A DNA stretch of 45,670 nucleotides, from the NCBI GenBank assembly GCA_027575765.1, contig JANBPT010000309.1, forward strand, positions 1 through 45,670, written 5' to 3'. The notes below the pieces were generated by a model. That model was given only the letters and a program-made list of their open reading frames with translations. It had not been told where the DNA came from and did not search any database. The translations under genes were made by a program, and so were the position numbers. This DNA comes from Tieghemiomyces parasiticus. Its lineage: Eukaryota > Kickxellomycota > Dimargaritomycetes > Dimargaritales > Dimargaritaceae. Shown one piece after another: positions 10,101-20,618 of this stretch; the stretch's first letter is position 1; each line of letters opens with the position of its first letter.

Positions 10101-13100
10101 TATCTGACTGGTTATCCGGACCCAGAGGGCCGCCCGGGAGGAACTGAAACAGCCGCAGCACGACGGAAGACTCGAGGGCGTCCAGGTCAAACCAGACCTC
10201 CACCCCCAAATTATCATCGTCGTCCACTCCAGTAGCAGGGGCTTTGCCCTTGCCGGGGTCGCTAGCCTCAGCCTGTAAGCCCGGTAGGGCATCGGTCTCG
10301 CAAATAAACAGGTCGGCGAACGAATTGGCCACGTTCTCGGTCAACCAGGCCTCCAGGCGCGGGTCCAAGGTACCGCGAGTGACCGCATTGGAGAGCTCAT
10401 CGTAGGCAATAGCCAGACAGGTCCACGACTGGAGCCGCCCACTGTCGATAATGAGGTTGATCAGGCTGAGGGCGTTCCGGAGTGCCGCGACGTGGGGGCC
10501 CGCGGCCCCTGTGCGCGAGCTACCCCCACCACCGGCCACATTGTCGCCCGGCTCCGGGGTTTCCCCAAGCTGGCGTACCAAGGCCACCCCACCGATGATG
10601 CCCAGTATCTTGTACTTCTCGACATGGCTGGAGAGCTGCTTGCGCAAGAAAATGTGCACCTCGTCGTAGAAGCCCGTGTCGATTCCGTGAGGCGCGGACG
10701 ACCGTAGCAGGGCGCCCAGGATGCCAAACAAGAGCCGCACTTGATCAAGCCGCAGGTTATCAATGTAGTCCAGGATCCCACGTACAAACACTGCGTAGGG
10801 CCGCATACCCACCGGATCGTGTTCGGTGATGGCAAGGAGAGCTGCGAGGGCGGTGTCAGTCTCGGCGCGGTCACCGCTACCCACATGGGTGACCAGAGCG
10901 CCCACCACCTCCTGCCGGTAGTACGCGTCAAAGACACTAAAGCAGGCACGATACAGGCCCAAGGCGGCCTCGGCGAGAGCCGGTCGCGCGCCCCCGCCCC
11001 TCATCAGGTGCTCAGCGATGGCCAGCAGCGTGGGAAAGTGAGCCTGAAGGCTGCGGCCGTGCGCGGTCACCGCGGCGCCCAGTTGGCTGGCCGTGATCTG
11101 TTGACTGGTCAGTTTCCGGCGAAGGGTCTGCTGGGCCCGACTCCGGGTCGATGTGATGCCGTGAAGCAAACACAAGACCACGACGTCCAGGGCGCAGTGA
11201 TCGGCGGGTAGGGCTAGGTCGCCCAGGAGCCGTAACCAGCCATCACGGATGAACTTGTGGAACTGGAGGCCAAAATAGACGGCATCCAAAATCAGGGCCT
11301 CGGGGTGCTTAGTGGGTGTGCCAGGTGCTCCGCTGGCGCGCGAGCCTTCGGATCGGTGGAGGCTGGCCAGGTCCAGATTCTTGCGGAGCCGGGAGATGAT
11401 GGCGGTCACATTGTCGGCGGTAGCGGTTTGAAATAGAAACCTGATCATGACTGGCAGGTCCTCCACGTCAGCCGAACGGAGCCGTTCCAAGATAACGGCG
11501 CGCATTTGACTCTGACGTGCGGGGCAGGCGTGTGGATGGTGGAGAGAGAGTAAAAGAGGGTATATATGACACGGATGAGCGGCTCAGAAAAGAATCGCAG
11601 GGCGGATAAAGTCACTGTCCATGGAAACCATCGCTGACAGTCTGTAGCGGTATGGAAATTCGTGGTCGAGTAGCTTACGGTAAGGTCTGCGGGACATTGT
11701 AGGTTAGAGAGGGCGTCCAGGATGGGGACGGTCAGGTCGGAGTTGTGCTGAAATAGGCCCACGAGTTCCTTGGCGATGAACTAGAATGAATAACGAAGTG
11801 TGACCCCCAAGAAGGACGATATGGAGAGGGAAGGTGGTCAGAGTTATTGAGTGACGTCCTCCACCTGCCCACTAGCCCTTTTACCGAACACGGCAAGGGA
11901 AGTTAGGCAGACTTTTCCGTGAAACCCCGGGCTCCGTCCCCGGTCCCATAGCTTACCTCGTGTTCTGCATCAGTCACGATGTCTGGCAAGGAGGCGATCA
12001 CATCCCGCTGGGCGTTACTGGAGAGAATTGACAGGATCTAGTGGGCGATACGAGAGAACGGGCAGCTTTAGATATCAATCCTCCGAAAAATGGGTCCAGG
12101 ATTGAGGTTGCCTGGTTGCGAAGTGGGCCTGCGAGCATAGAAGCGGAGGGGCCGAGCCAACCACGTCAATAGTCGACGCGGCCCGGTACAGGTTTTCCAG
12201 CAACTTACCTCCATTAACTGAGTTGTCAAGCGCTCCGGATCCGTAATGTAGTCCAGCCAACGTAGCTGACGCACCACCAGAGCGGTCGGGCTGATCTCGT
12301 CCGCACTGATTTGACCGTAGGCAGAGTGGTGGTGGTATATGTCATCGGGAAGGGTCAAAATGGATCAGTTTCGCCCGGTAAGCATGGCTCGACAGCTGAG
12401 GATACTGCCCTCCGTGAGATTTGGATGCTGAACTTTACCTGTATTCATCGTCGCTGAGCTCTGGCAGCTTCTGCAGGAGGTACTCGATGAGATCAGGCTG
12501 GATTGGTTGGACGCCCAGCAATAGACGGATGAGCGATTCGGAACTATGGCTCAAAAACAAGGTGGGGGAAGGGGGATGATACGTATAAGTGTAGGTCAGC
12601 ATCGGCATCGCATATCACGGAAAGAACAGCGTCTGCCATGAAGCCCTGGCCTCCGCCGCTTCCTGGGATACGTGTAAAAAGATTCGAAAAACGAACCCTA
12701 CCTAGAACTGCCGGCGTAACCCTGGTCCTCGTCTTGCGCTATTAAGACCGGAACCAGCGACATTTTGAACTTGGCTAGGGTCTCCCACCAGTCCTGAAGG
12801 GCTGTCCAAAATGCATCCCGGGTGCCACGACTCGCCGCAAGGTGTTCGGTCAAATCGTTACGGAAAATGGAGGATGCCACCCGCACTGGTAGTAGGCGAT
12901 AGTGGAGGGCGGACGGAATGGTCAGGGGCATCAATACCAGAGCAATTAGGATACGTGTTACGACGCAGTATGCTCGCCTGTCTGGTCAAAGTAAGTGGGC
13001 CCAGGTCATGCAACTGAGGCAGGAGTATCTCAGCCACCTGACTTTGCTCAAAGCCATGCTCTGACGTATGGCACTTACGCTCAAGGTGGCCCGCGGGTTG

Positions 13101-13154
13101 CGTAGGCCATTTAAGCCCGACACTTTCCAGGGTTGACAACAGCTTACTTCCCAT
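7153..13154 (-). CDS. FANCD2: FANCD2, Fanconi anaemia DNA-crosslink repair protein, eight exons
   Basis: Nuclear helical-repeat protein that, with FANCI, is clamped onto DNA at stalled forks to direct interstrand-crosslink repair. Minus-strand exons: 13154-13079, 12885-12702, 12543-12439, 12305-12209, 12037-11957, 11780-11679, 11511-7528 and 7317-7153; total 4794 nt, about 1597 residues (animal proteins about 1450). Phases agree at all junctions. Diagnostic blocks: SLIRLLLGV, LTVPILDAL, EDLPVMIRFLFQ, FDAYYRQEVVGALVTHVGSG, DTALAALL, FVRGILDYIDN and FLRKQLSSHVEKYKILGIIG. The C-terminal part has an acidic stretch (GDSDDDGDEHD) and a basic cluster that looks like a nuclear signal (KKAAKRPPAEKPGPKKRTR). 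The segment that in animals carries the ubiquitinated lysine reads TRGTLDPRLEAW here, with no lysine. The last intron (7527-7318) contains a TA repeat. The start is the least certain part: MGSKLL begins just where similarity begins, and animal proteins have about 45 more residues, so a further 5' exon could exist. Confidence 0.9.
7395..7415. repeat. TA dinucleotide microsatellite in the last FANCD2 intron
   Basis: About ten TA units, inside the intron between the last two FANCD2 exons. Confidence 0.95.
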
Positions 13155-14042
13155 TTGGTCGAGACCGTCTGCCGAGTGAGTGTTACGGCTAAACTTCCGG
13201 GAAATGAAATAATGGGTCGGTTACGATCACGGTTACCGAATTCTTACTGCAGCGGTCAAACCATACGAGAACACAGGTAGAAATGTAGAGAGTCAGGAGC
13301 GATCGCGTGCCAATGAGGGGAGAAGATACGGCGCTAGAGGGGTTATTCCATGGGCCGGGTATATGCGTGCGGAAACGCCGACACGGGTTCCAATGGCAGC
13401 CAAACTCGGGTTGTGCTTACAATAGCCGCCAACTGCTGCGGCACACTTGGACAAGCCTTAGTCGCTGGACGGGACTGACACGGAGTTTGTTACTCCCAGG
13501 AACGAAGCGTGTGCAACTTGCCATCTGTAATGCTGAGACCCAGGCAATTGCTAGAATTGCCAGGCCCATCGTCCCATCCTTAAATGTGAGAGGGAAGGAT
13601 AGATGGCGCCTGGCTGTCTACATTTTCTACCCACCCTGATCCGCAATTTTTGACCCCTCTCTACCCTTCACAATTCGTGGCGTGGTGGGTAATAGAGTTC
13701 AGGAAGGCTTTGGGATGGTCTGCTCATGCATCCTGCGAAGGCGCCGTTTAATTAGGGCCGCATCGTTGCGGCAGCCGTCTCACTGGCCAGTAAATAGTGA
13801 AGTGGCATCAAAAGCACATAGTAAACTAGCCAGAGAGTTACCCACCACGAGTCAACCATGGCATTTGGCCAGCAACTAAATTCCATGACTTCTGATGACC
13901 AAAAATTGCTAGTGTCACGATGCGGATTAATACGCCAGTCCAGACGGCCTATGGGCCGAAATTCTTAGTGTGCCCGACGTTGAGGTGAATAAACTAGTAA
14001 AATGAACTATTTTAAATAAACATAACCGTAAACAGCTCATAA
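13155..14042. other. intergenic, FANCD2 upstream region
   Basis: Upstream of FANCD2 and downstream of the orphan membrane protein gene, both on the minus strand. The FANCD2 frame stays open for about 20 codons above its first ATG without another ATG. No other gene is supported; a 110-codon plus-strand frame (13307-13639) shows no similarity. Confidence 0.5.
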
Positions 14043-15764
14043 TTATGTGTAAGTGATACCGCGTTTCTCACCGATGGCCGCCAGACCCACCTCCTCATCG
14101 ACCTGCCGAGATTGGGCAGGGTGAGGGTCAGCCTCGTAGAGTGAGAGCCGCTGGGATAGGGGAGTCGGTACCGCCGCCTCGTCATTCCTTGGCGGCTTCT
14201 CTCCCAGATCGGCCGACCTGGACACGCCATCGGGGTTGGGCGAGAGGCCGCCCTCGAAGGACGCGCTTGGTTTGTAGATGGGTAACTGGTCCATGGGGAT
14301 ACCCGGGGCATGGGCTTCGTCATCGGTATACGCGTGACCAGGGTGGCCAAGGGCGGCTCCGGCGGCTGCAGCGGCAGTAAGGTGGCCGTGGTCCTGGACG
14401 GAGTGCCGCTGACTGCGCTCACCGCCAGCTGTACTCGGGGCACCGGGGCTGTACAGATACTGAGAGTGACGGTTGATGGAACCAGGTACAACAGAGTGCC
14501 GAGAGTAGCGACTGTCTTCGATCACCGAGAAAGGGACGCTGGTTCCTTTACTTCCGGAAGCGTACTGGTCCTGGACTGAGGAATCGATGCCACCACCGGA
14601 CGTGGTCCCACCGCTATTATGGCCGCTAGGAGGGAGGCAACTGGCACTTTGGGAGATCGTGGCGGAGTAGATGTGGAGGCAGGATTTGAGCCCCTCGGCG
14701 AAACTCTCGAGGACCAACTTGGAAGTGATGACCCACACAACGAACCAGCAGGGGAAGAGTGAGTAGCTACTGGCCTCGCCCTGGATGATAATGCCCAGGG
14801 ACGTCAAGATGCCCACGATTCCAGCGGCTAGGAGACACCCGGCGTTACCCGTGCGAAAGATAGTGCCCAGGGACGCCCCGAACGCCCGCCGGTACCCCAG
14901 GGCACCGTCCAGCAACATACCCAATTGAGCCACCCAGACGCCCAGGTCGATCAGGGTGGCGAGAAGCAAGGCTGGGCGGGCCACGTCGTATTCGCACAGG
15001 GGCCGCCAGGTCACATAGGCGTAACCAAGGGATGCCAGCAGGGCGTACACTTTGAGGCCAATCGCCACGGGGATGATGGCGTAGTTGACGAAGCGCGGAA
15101 TGGTTCGAAGTTCGCCCGTAGCAATGATGAGTCCCATGCAGAGCGTCACCACGGCCGTGCCGACGAAGTAGGCCACGGTCACGAGATTGGCAGACATGGC
15201 GCAGGGCTTGTCCACCTCGTAATAGTTAAGTAGCTGCAGCACAATTGTGGCGAAGCCGAGGGCCGACTGAGCCAGGAGGAACCAGTGTACGACCCGAGTG
15301 ACCGGGGTGGGTGGGAACGGCACGGCCATGTTGGGATGGCCGCCCACCGTCGAGGTCGTGAGGCTAACTGTGCCTTGTTTGGAGATGCCGGAAGCCGTAG
15401 GATTGTGGGACTGCTGGGTGGACCGATAGGCCGAGGAGTAGCCTGTTGGATACCGGGAGGGCTCGTCGTGGGTGGCAGTTATGGAGGTACCCGATGTCAA
15501 GTCTGTAGCGTGAGTGTTGAGCCCCTCCAAGTTGCTGCTAACCCGCCGGGCCATCTTTTCACGGCGCTGCAGACGGTACAGCTTGAAAGTCTTGCGGATG
15601 ACCCAGATGGTATTAAAGAAGTTGCTGAAAAACAGAGCTGCGGCCATAGGGAGGATGACCAGTTTGGCGTTGCGCCACACATACCAGTCCCGCGTCATGG
15701 TGTATTGGGGACTGGACGTGCTGTTCATTGCCGCCCGCGCAAAATCGAGGGTGAAATCGGACAT
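14043..15764 (-). CDS. orphan multi-pass membrane protein
   Basis: A single 573-codon exon with ATG start (MSDFTLDF) and no sign of splicing. I do not recognise the family. About seven hydrophobic segments are visible: one near residues 33-55 (VILPMAAALFFSNFF), then a polar loop of about 100 residues rich in Ser/Thr, then a block of six between about 160 and 350, including VVHWFLLAQSALGFATIVLQ, ANLVTVAYFVGTAVVTLCMG, LLLATLIDLGVWVAQLGMLL and YSLFPCWFVVWVITSKLV. A soluble tail of about 210 residues follows, rich in Ser, Gly and Pro with an alanine run near AAAAAGAALGHPG, probably cytosolic. The 1+6 arrangement with a long loop suggests a seven-segment plasma-membrane or vacuolar protein, but nothing in the sequence identifies a transporter or receptor signature. 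Downstream of CCT7 on the same strand; no functional link is implied. Confidence 0.7.
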   Translation of the reverse strand: MSDFTLDFARAAMNSTSSPQYTMTRDWYVWRNAKLVILPMAAALFFSNFFNTIWVIRKTFKLYRLQRREKMARRVSSNLEGLNTHATDLTSGTSITATHDEPSRYPTGYSSAYRSTQQSHNPTASGISKQGTVSLTTSTVGGHPNMAVPFPPTPVTRVVHWFLLAQSALGFATIVLQLLNYYEVDKPCAMSANLVTVAYFVGTAVVTLCMGLIIATGELRTIPRFVNYAIIPVAIGLKVYALLASLGYAYVTWRPLCEYDVARPALLLATLIDLGVWVAQLGMLLDGALGYRRAFGASLGTIFRTGNAGCLLAAGIVGILTSLGIIIQGEASSYSLFPCWFVVWVITSKLVLESFAEGLKSCLHIYSATISQSASCLPPSGHNSGGTTSGGGIDSSVQDQYASGSKGTSVPFSVIEDSRYSRHSVVPGSINRHSQYLYSPGAPSTAGGERSQRHSVQDHGHLTAAAAAGAALGHPGHAYTDDEAHAPGIPMDQLPIYKPSASFEGGLSPNPDGVSRSADLGEKPPRNDEAAVPTPLSQRLSLYEADPHPAQSRQVDEEVGLAAIGEKRGITYT

Positions 15765-17612
15765 GCCGGACGACCGAGGGGGTTAGACGGTGAGGGGTTG
15801 GTGGTGCTGGGCCCTAAAGGAAATAATTTGATGGTACAGGAGAATCGACGTGGCGGGCCCGAGCAGGGACCAGAAGACTCAAGCTGAAGAGGCGTGATAA
15901 CTCCTCCTCGGAGATTAAAAGTATCAAGAGATAATATTTCAGAGCTGAGAATGGGGGAGACAAGGGGCGAGAAGCATAAAGATGCAGGGCAGTAAACAAT
16001 CAAATAACTGTAATTGGAATATCTGGGAAGGGCAATGTTAAAAACAACTTATAGGTCGGTACAAAGGGGCAGGCGTACAGGTTAAATACGATAGTGACTT
16101 GATGGTGAAGTTGTGTGTGGTGGCAGGGGTGCCCGGCGGATTAGTCGAGGTCGATCCCTCTTCCAACTACGGATGTAAGGAGGGCGGAAAAAGAACGATG
16201 GCGAATGACAATGTACCAAATGCAGTAGTAACAACGGCCGCGGAGCGCGAGGAGACATTTCGCATAACCACCAAAGCCCACAAACAAAACCATTCTCCTA
16301 CGGTTGGGCCGGTCGCGGCGCTCCGGACTCGCACCGAGTTTCCCTAATCAGAAATGATTTCGCACAGCCTGGAAGTAGCAATGAGGGGGGGGGGTGGAGG
16401 GACGGTACTGTGGACGTATTTGGAATACAGATAGAGAGTTGAGGCAAGGCCAAGGCATGTGAGTAAACTCTCGCCAGCCGGCAGGCCGTCCTTAACCTCG
16501 GGGGGCTAATAAGTAGATGATCTCAGGCGACCCAGCTGAGGTGAACGGGACAGTGGGAACAGCGACTGGTGAGGGTGAGAAATGGATACGGTTGATCCTC
16601 CGATCCCAGCCCCCGTTCGGATACTATCCTTCCACCTAGGGTTGACTGTTAGCCGTGCCGCTTGTACTCAAGGAAGGTCTAGAGCCACATTCTGTCGTCG
16701 TGTTGTGGTGAAAGGAAGGTGGGCACAGTCGGCCCTGGCGGTCTGGGGATAGTACAGCCCAAGTCCTACGCGTGCGGCATCAGTTTGAACTCAATAGCAG
16801 TGCCTGAATGGAGTGCCCCGAGTCCAAGGTGCGACGCCTCGTCGCTACATGAGTATAGGCGCTAGTTCGCTCGCTTTACCAATAAAACGGATGTCGTGAC
16901 GCCCCCCCCACTTTGAAATCCCTCGAATAAAATACTCAACGAGGCCACCGCCCCGTCCGTATCGCTCACCTACCTAGCTGATCGCCGTGAGAACCACTAA
17001 ATGATACCCAAATTGGCCAGGGGGCAGGTAAAACTGTCGCACGGGAGCTATACTTACTCGCTGGAATATTTACTGATGACTTACCGTGGCAAGGTTTGCA
17101 GGAAATAGAAAAACGTGAACAGCAACCGCCGTAGCTGGCTGGGCTGAACGAAAAAAGGCTAGTCAGTAGTGTGGTATTGATCAAACAAGTACACCCTACA
17201 TTCAGTATTGCCCAGGGGCCCCACGGTCATGAGCAAGAAACATACACTCTGTCTTTCTAGTTCGGGACGGCAATGGGGGGAGGTGCCATGTAGACGGTAC
17301 TGGTAAAGCAAAAGACATGTCGAGTTTATAAAGTGTGACCAAATGAGTAATCTTTTGTTGGTTTTTTCGATAGGGAGCAGCGGCAACTTGGGGGGAGGCG
17401 GGACCACAGGGTTAATAGGGTCATAGGAATTAAAGGGACGTGTAACGGCCATACAACCGAATACAGGCAGCCCAACCGTCGAGTATTGTGTTTTGTTTAG
17501 AAATGACAGGGTAGATGGAGTACGGCTAGTTCCATGAACTCATGCCGATAGGTTCAGAATATTTCTATTGTGTCCTACGAGGCTGACGATGGAAGGGGGG
17601 GGTGAAATCCAA
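15765..17612. other. gene-poor intergenic stretch
   Basis: Between the start of the orphan membrane protein gene and the 3' end of CCT7. Contains a G10 run at 16385-16394. Short frames on the minus strand at 16966-17184 and 17159-17452, with nearby splice-donor-like sites (GTAAGT at about 17082 and 17056), have no recognisable similarity. I cannot support a gene here, although a short or decayed spliced gene is possible. Confidence 0.45.
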
Positions 17613-19817
17613 TTACATGCCACGGCCGCGGGCCCGGAGACCACGGGCGGCGGCACCGCGGGGCATGGCCGGGCCGCCCTGGGGCTGCTGGGACTGAGGG
17701 CTGCGAACGGTCTCATCCACAGAGAGGATGAGGCAAGCGGCCTCGGTAGCGGACGAAATAGCGTTGATCTTGACAAGAGCCGGTTCCCACACGAACGTGG
17801 CCATCATATCACCGGTACCATGGGCGTCGTTCACGTCGACACCGTACCACGAGGGACCCGACTGGTCGTTAACGGTGGCGTGCCGCTGGCGCAGCTTGGT
17901 CAACACCTCGGTGGCATCCAACCCGGCGTTGTCGCATAGCTGGCGCGGAATCACCTCGAGGGCCTTGGCGAAAGCAGCCACCATGAGCTGCTGCTTGCCC
18001 TCGATGGTGCGGGCGTATTCACGAAGGTAGCGCGATAAGGCCATTTCGATGGCACCGCCGCCAGCCACCACAGTCCGGTTCCGGATGGTCCGGCGGACGA
18101 TCATGATGGCGTCGTGGAGGCTGCGCTCCACTTCGGCGATAAACTGCTCGGCTCCGCCGCGTAGGATCAGCGTGCACGTCTGGGCGGCTGGGCACCCGCG
18201 GAACAGGTTGTAGCGCTCGCCGCCGATCTGCCGTTCCTCGAACACCTCGCAGGTACCAAGGTGCTTGGCTGGGTCAATGTCCGAGCACGTGGACTGCACG
18301 GTGCCCCCCACGGCCTGGATAACCCGGTCCATGTCGTCGGCCGCCACCCGCCCGGCGCAAAAGATGTCGCGGTCGGCGAAGTACTGCGTGGCCAGATCAC
18401 CGATGGGCAGCTTGCTCAGCACCACCTTGGCTCCGCTCTTAACGATGGCCTCCAGCTTCTGGAAGATGATGGTCCACTCGGCGTCAACGATGGCCTGGTA
18501 CTCTTGCACCTTCTGCACACGCACCTCGGCGTTGTCGCGCTCGGCCTTGAGCTCCAGCTCCACGTTGAGGCACAGGATCTTGGGGCTCTGGAAGGTCTTG
18601 GGCTGCTGCTCGAACCCGGCGTACGAGAAGGTCTTCTTAAAGGCCACGCCCTCAACGTAGATGGAGTCCTGCATCGCCCCGCCGGGCACTTTCTTAATAC
18701 CGATCAGGCGCTCGTTCAGATCCTCCTGGTCGAGGTGGAGTACGGCATCTACCACCATCTTGGTAAAGAAGTCCTTCTGCGAGTAGATGAGCTTAGAGTT
18801 CATGGCCGTGCCCGCGCACTTGGACAGCATGTCGCGGAACTTGGCCGGATCGTTCTGGTCCACCGAGACCGATAGCTCCTTGACGAAGTTGACGGCCAGC
18901 TGACATGCCTTGCGGAAACCCTTGATGATGACATGGGGACTCACGCCTTCGTCAACGTAGCCCTTGATCTCCTTCAGCAGCTCGCCGGCTAGGAGAACTA
19001 CGCTAGTGGTCCCGTCGCCAACCTGGTTGGTGAAAAGTAGACGGTTGGTGAATAGGTCAGTACGGCATGGCGCTGGATAGCTACACTTTTGAGCCCCAAT
19101 TATCAGCGGAGAGGACCCCTTTTGCCCCTACTTGACAGGTCATACTCAGCCGGGCTTCTAAAAACTTACCTCAGCGTCCTGGGCCCGGGCGATGTCGACC
19201 AGGGACTTGGCAGCGGGCTGGACAATATCAAGCAACTTCATGATGGTAGCACCGTCATTGGAGATTGTGACGTTACCTGATTGGGCCGGAAGGCGGGTAT
19301 GGGAGAGGCCGGACCGCGGCGAAGTATAATAATAGCGATCGGATCGGAGTTAAGGGGTTAATGTACCGTAGAGGAAATGGGTTAAAGGGAGTGTCCTGTT
19401 ACGGCCATGGTAGGACTTAGTGGGTGTTGTGCCATGATTGATCCGCCCGTTTTGACAGGCCTACCCAGCAAGCCCAACGTCTGGTGTGCAGCCATCGTGG
19501 GACCTAGAGCAGCCATGCCAGTGAGCCGCAGTGGGCACATGCCAAGTGAAGCACGCCGGGAATGCGGAGGCCGGTCGCGGTTGCCGCCATCGGCCGATCG
19601 TTAAGGGATGGGAGCCGGGCCGTCGGTGTGGGCAGCTTATTATTCCCCGCAGCTTACCTCGAGCGTCCACGATCAGCTTGTCCATGCCCCGGGGACCCAA
19701 CGTGGTACGGATGGTGTCCACCACTGCCAGACAGGCGTTAATGTTGGAGAGCAGTTGGCCTCTACCCTGGGAAGTATCGGTACCCTCCTTCAGGACGATG
19801 ATCTGCGGCTGATTCAT
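17613..19817 (-). CDS. CCT7: CCT7, eta subunit of the TCP-1/TRiC cytosolic chaperonin
   Basis: One of the eight subunits of the cytosolic chaperonin ring that folds actin, tubulin and other proteins using ATP. Exons 19817-19658, 19276-19170 and 19022-17613; total 1677 nt, 558 residues (animal CCT7 about 543), with matching phases. Chaperonin signatures in order: [12 protein letters not shown] near residue 45, [13 protein letters not shown] near 62, the nucleotide-binding [15 protein letters not shown] right after the second intron, and [23 protein letters not shown] and [12 protein letters not shown] in the C-terminal half. The eta paralogue is indicated by [11 protein letters not shown] at the N terminus, [50 protein letters not shown] and SWYGVDVND. 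The tail ends in a Gly/Arg-rich stretch (RARGRGM), as is usual for eta. The first intron (19657-19277) is long for this window at 381 nt. Confidence 0.96.
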
Positions 19818-20618
19818 CTTTTACGACGGATGGCGTAAGTGTGGGCGACGGTGGGTAATGAAGGGGAGGACGATGAGGGAATGCCGCACAAATTAATGAG
19901 TAAAAAAATTGACGGACGAGGACTATAGCGTACAAACAGGGGAGTGGGGGCGGAGTAGTAAGCAAAGTGGAGCAGGATTCTGACCGGGTAGATGGGCTAA
20001 CACTGGAGGGATCCACGCAGGATGGGCTGTAGAGCCTTGCCGGGCCATGACAAGTCCCGCTGGGCTCGAGGAAGGCTTGAGCCGGGGGGAGGGACAGGTC
20101 CCATCAACACCTCCCCCCTTCCTACCGCCGCCAAGTTCGTTGCCAGCATATGGGCGATGGATAGGTCGGTAGACTCTGTGCGGAGCTGAACCAAAGGGGA
20201 GAGGGAGGGAAAGGTAGCATGCTACTCTCAAGTTTCACCACTCAGCTGCTGGACTATATTGAGTGCTAGATCACGTGGTTTAAATCTATAAAGTGTAGCC
20301 AAAGCATGACTTCCCGGGGATTGCAGACAGTTTAATGGTCTGAAGTAAAATGATGTATGTATTATGATACCCCTTTCAAGGATAACCAACTAAAGGCAAC
20401 AGTAGTGTTTATGCAAGAAGAACAATTGATAAATATGGGGGGTAAGGGTTCAGATGAGCACCAGATGGAGAGGGTAAGTTACAAGTACGAATAAGAGAGA
20501 TGTGAGTGCGGGTGGGAAGGAAGGGGGGCAGGGAGGTCAACTGCAGGATTCCCAGCGCCATAAGTGGCCCAGGCCACCCAGATGAAGAGAAACGGAACGG
20601 GACAAACAACAAGGCAGT
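19818..20618. other. intergenic, CCT7 upstream region
   Basis: Between the CCT7 start and the calpain-7 stop, both on the minus strand. No open frame here resembles a protein family I know, and no RNA gene is evident. Confidence 0.5.

Noticed and set aside
15285..15887. 200-codon plus-strand open frame
   Set aside because: Antisense to the 5' half of the orphan membrane protein gene; the minus frame has clear membrane segments and an ATG start.
18261..18875. 204-codon plus-strand open frame
   Set aside because: Antisense to the CCT7 coding exon, which is unmistakable.
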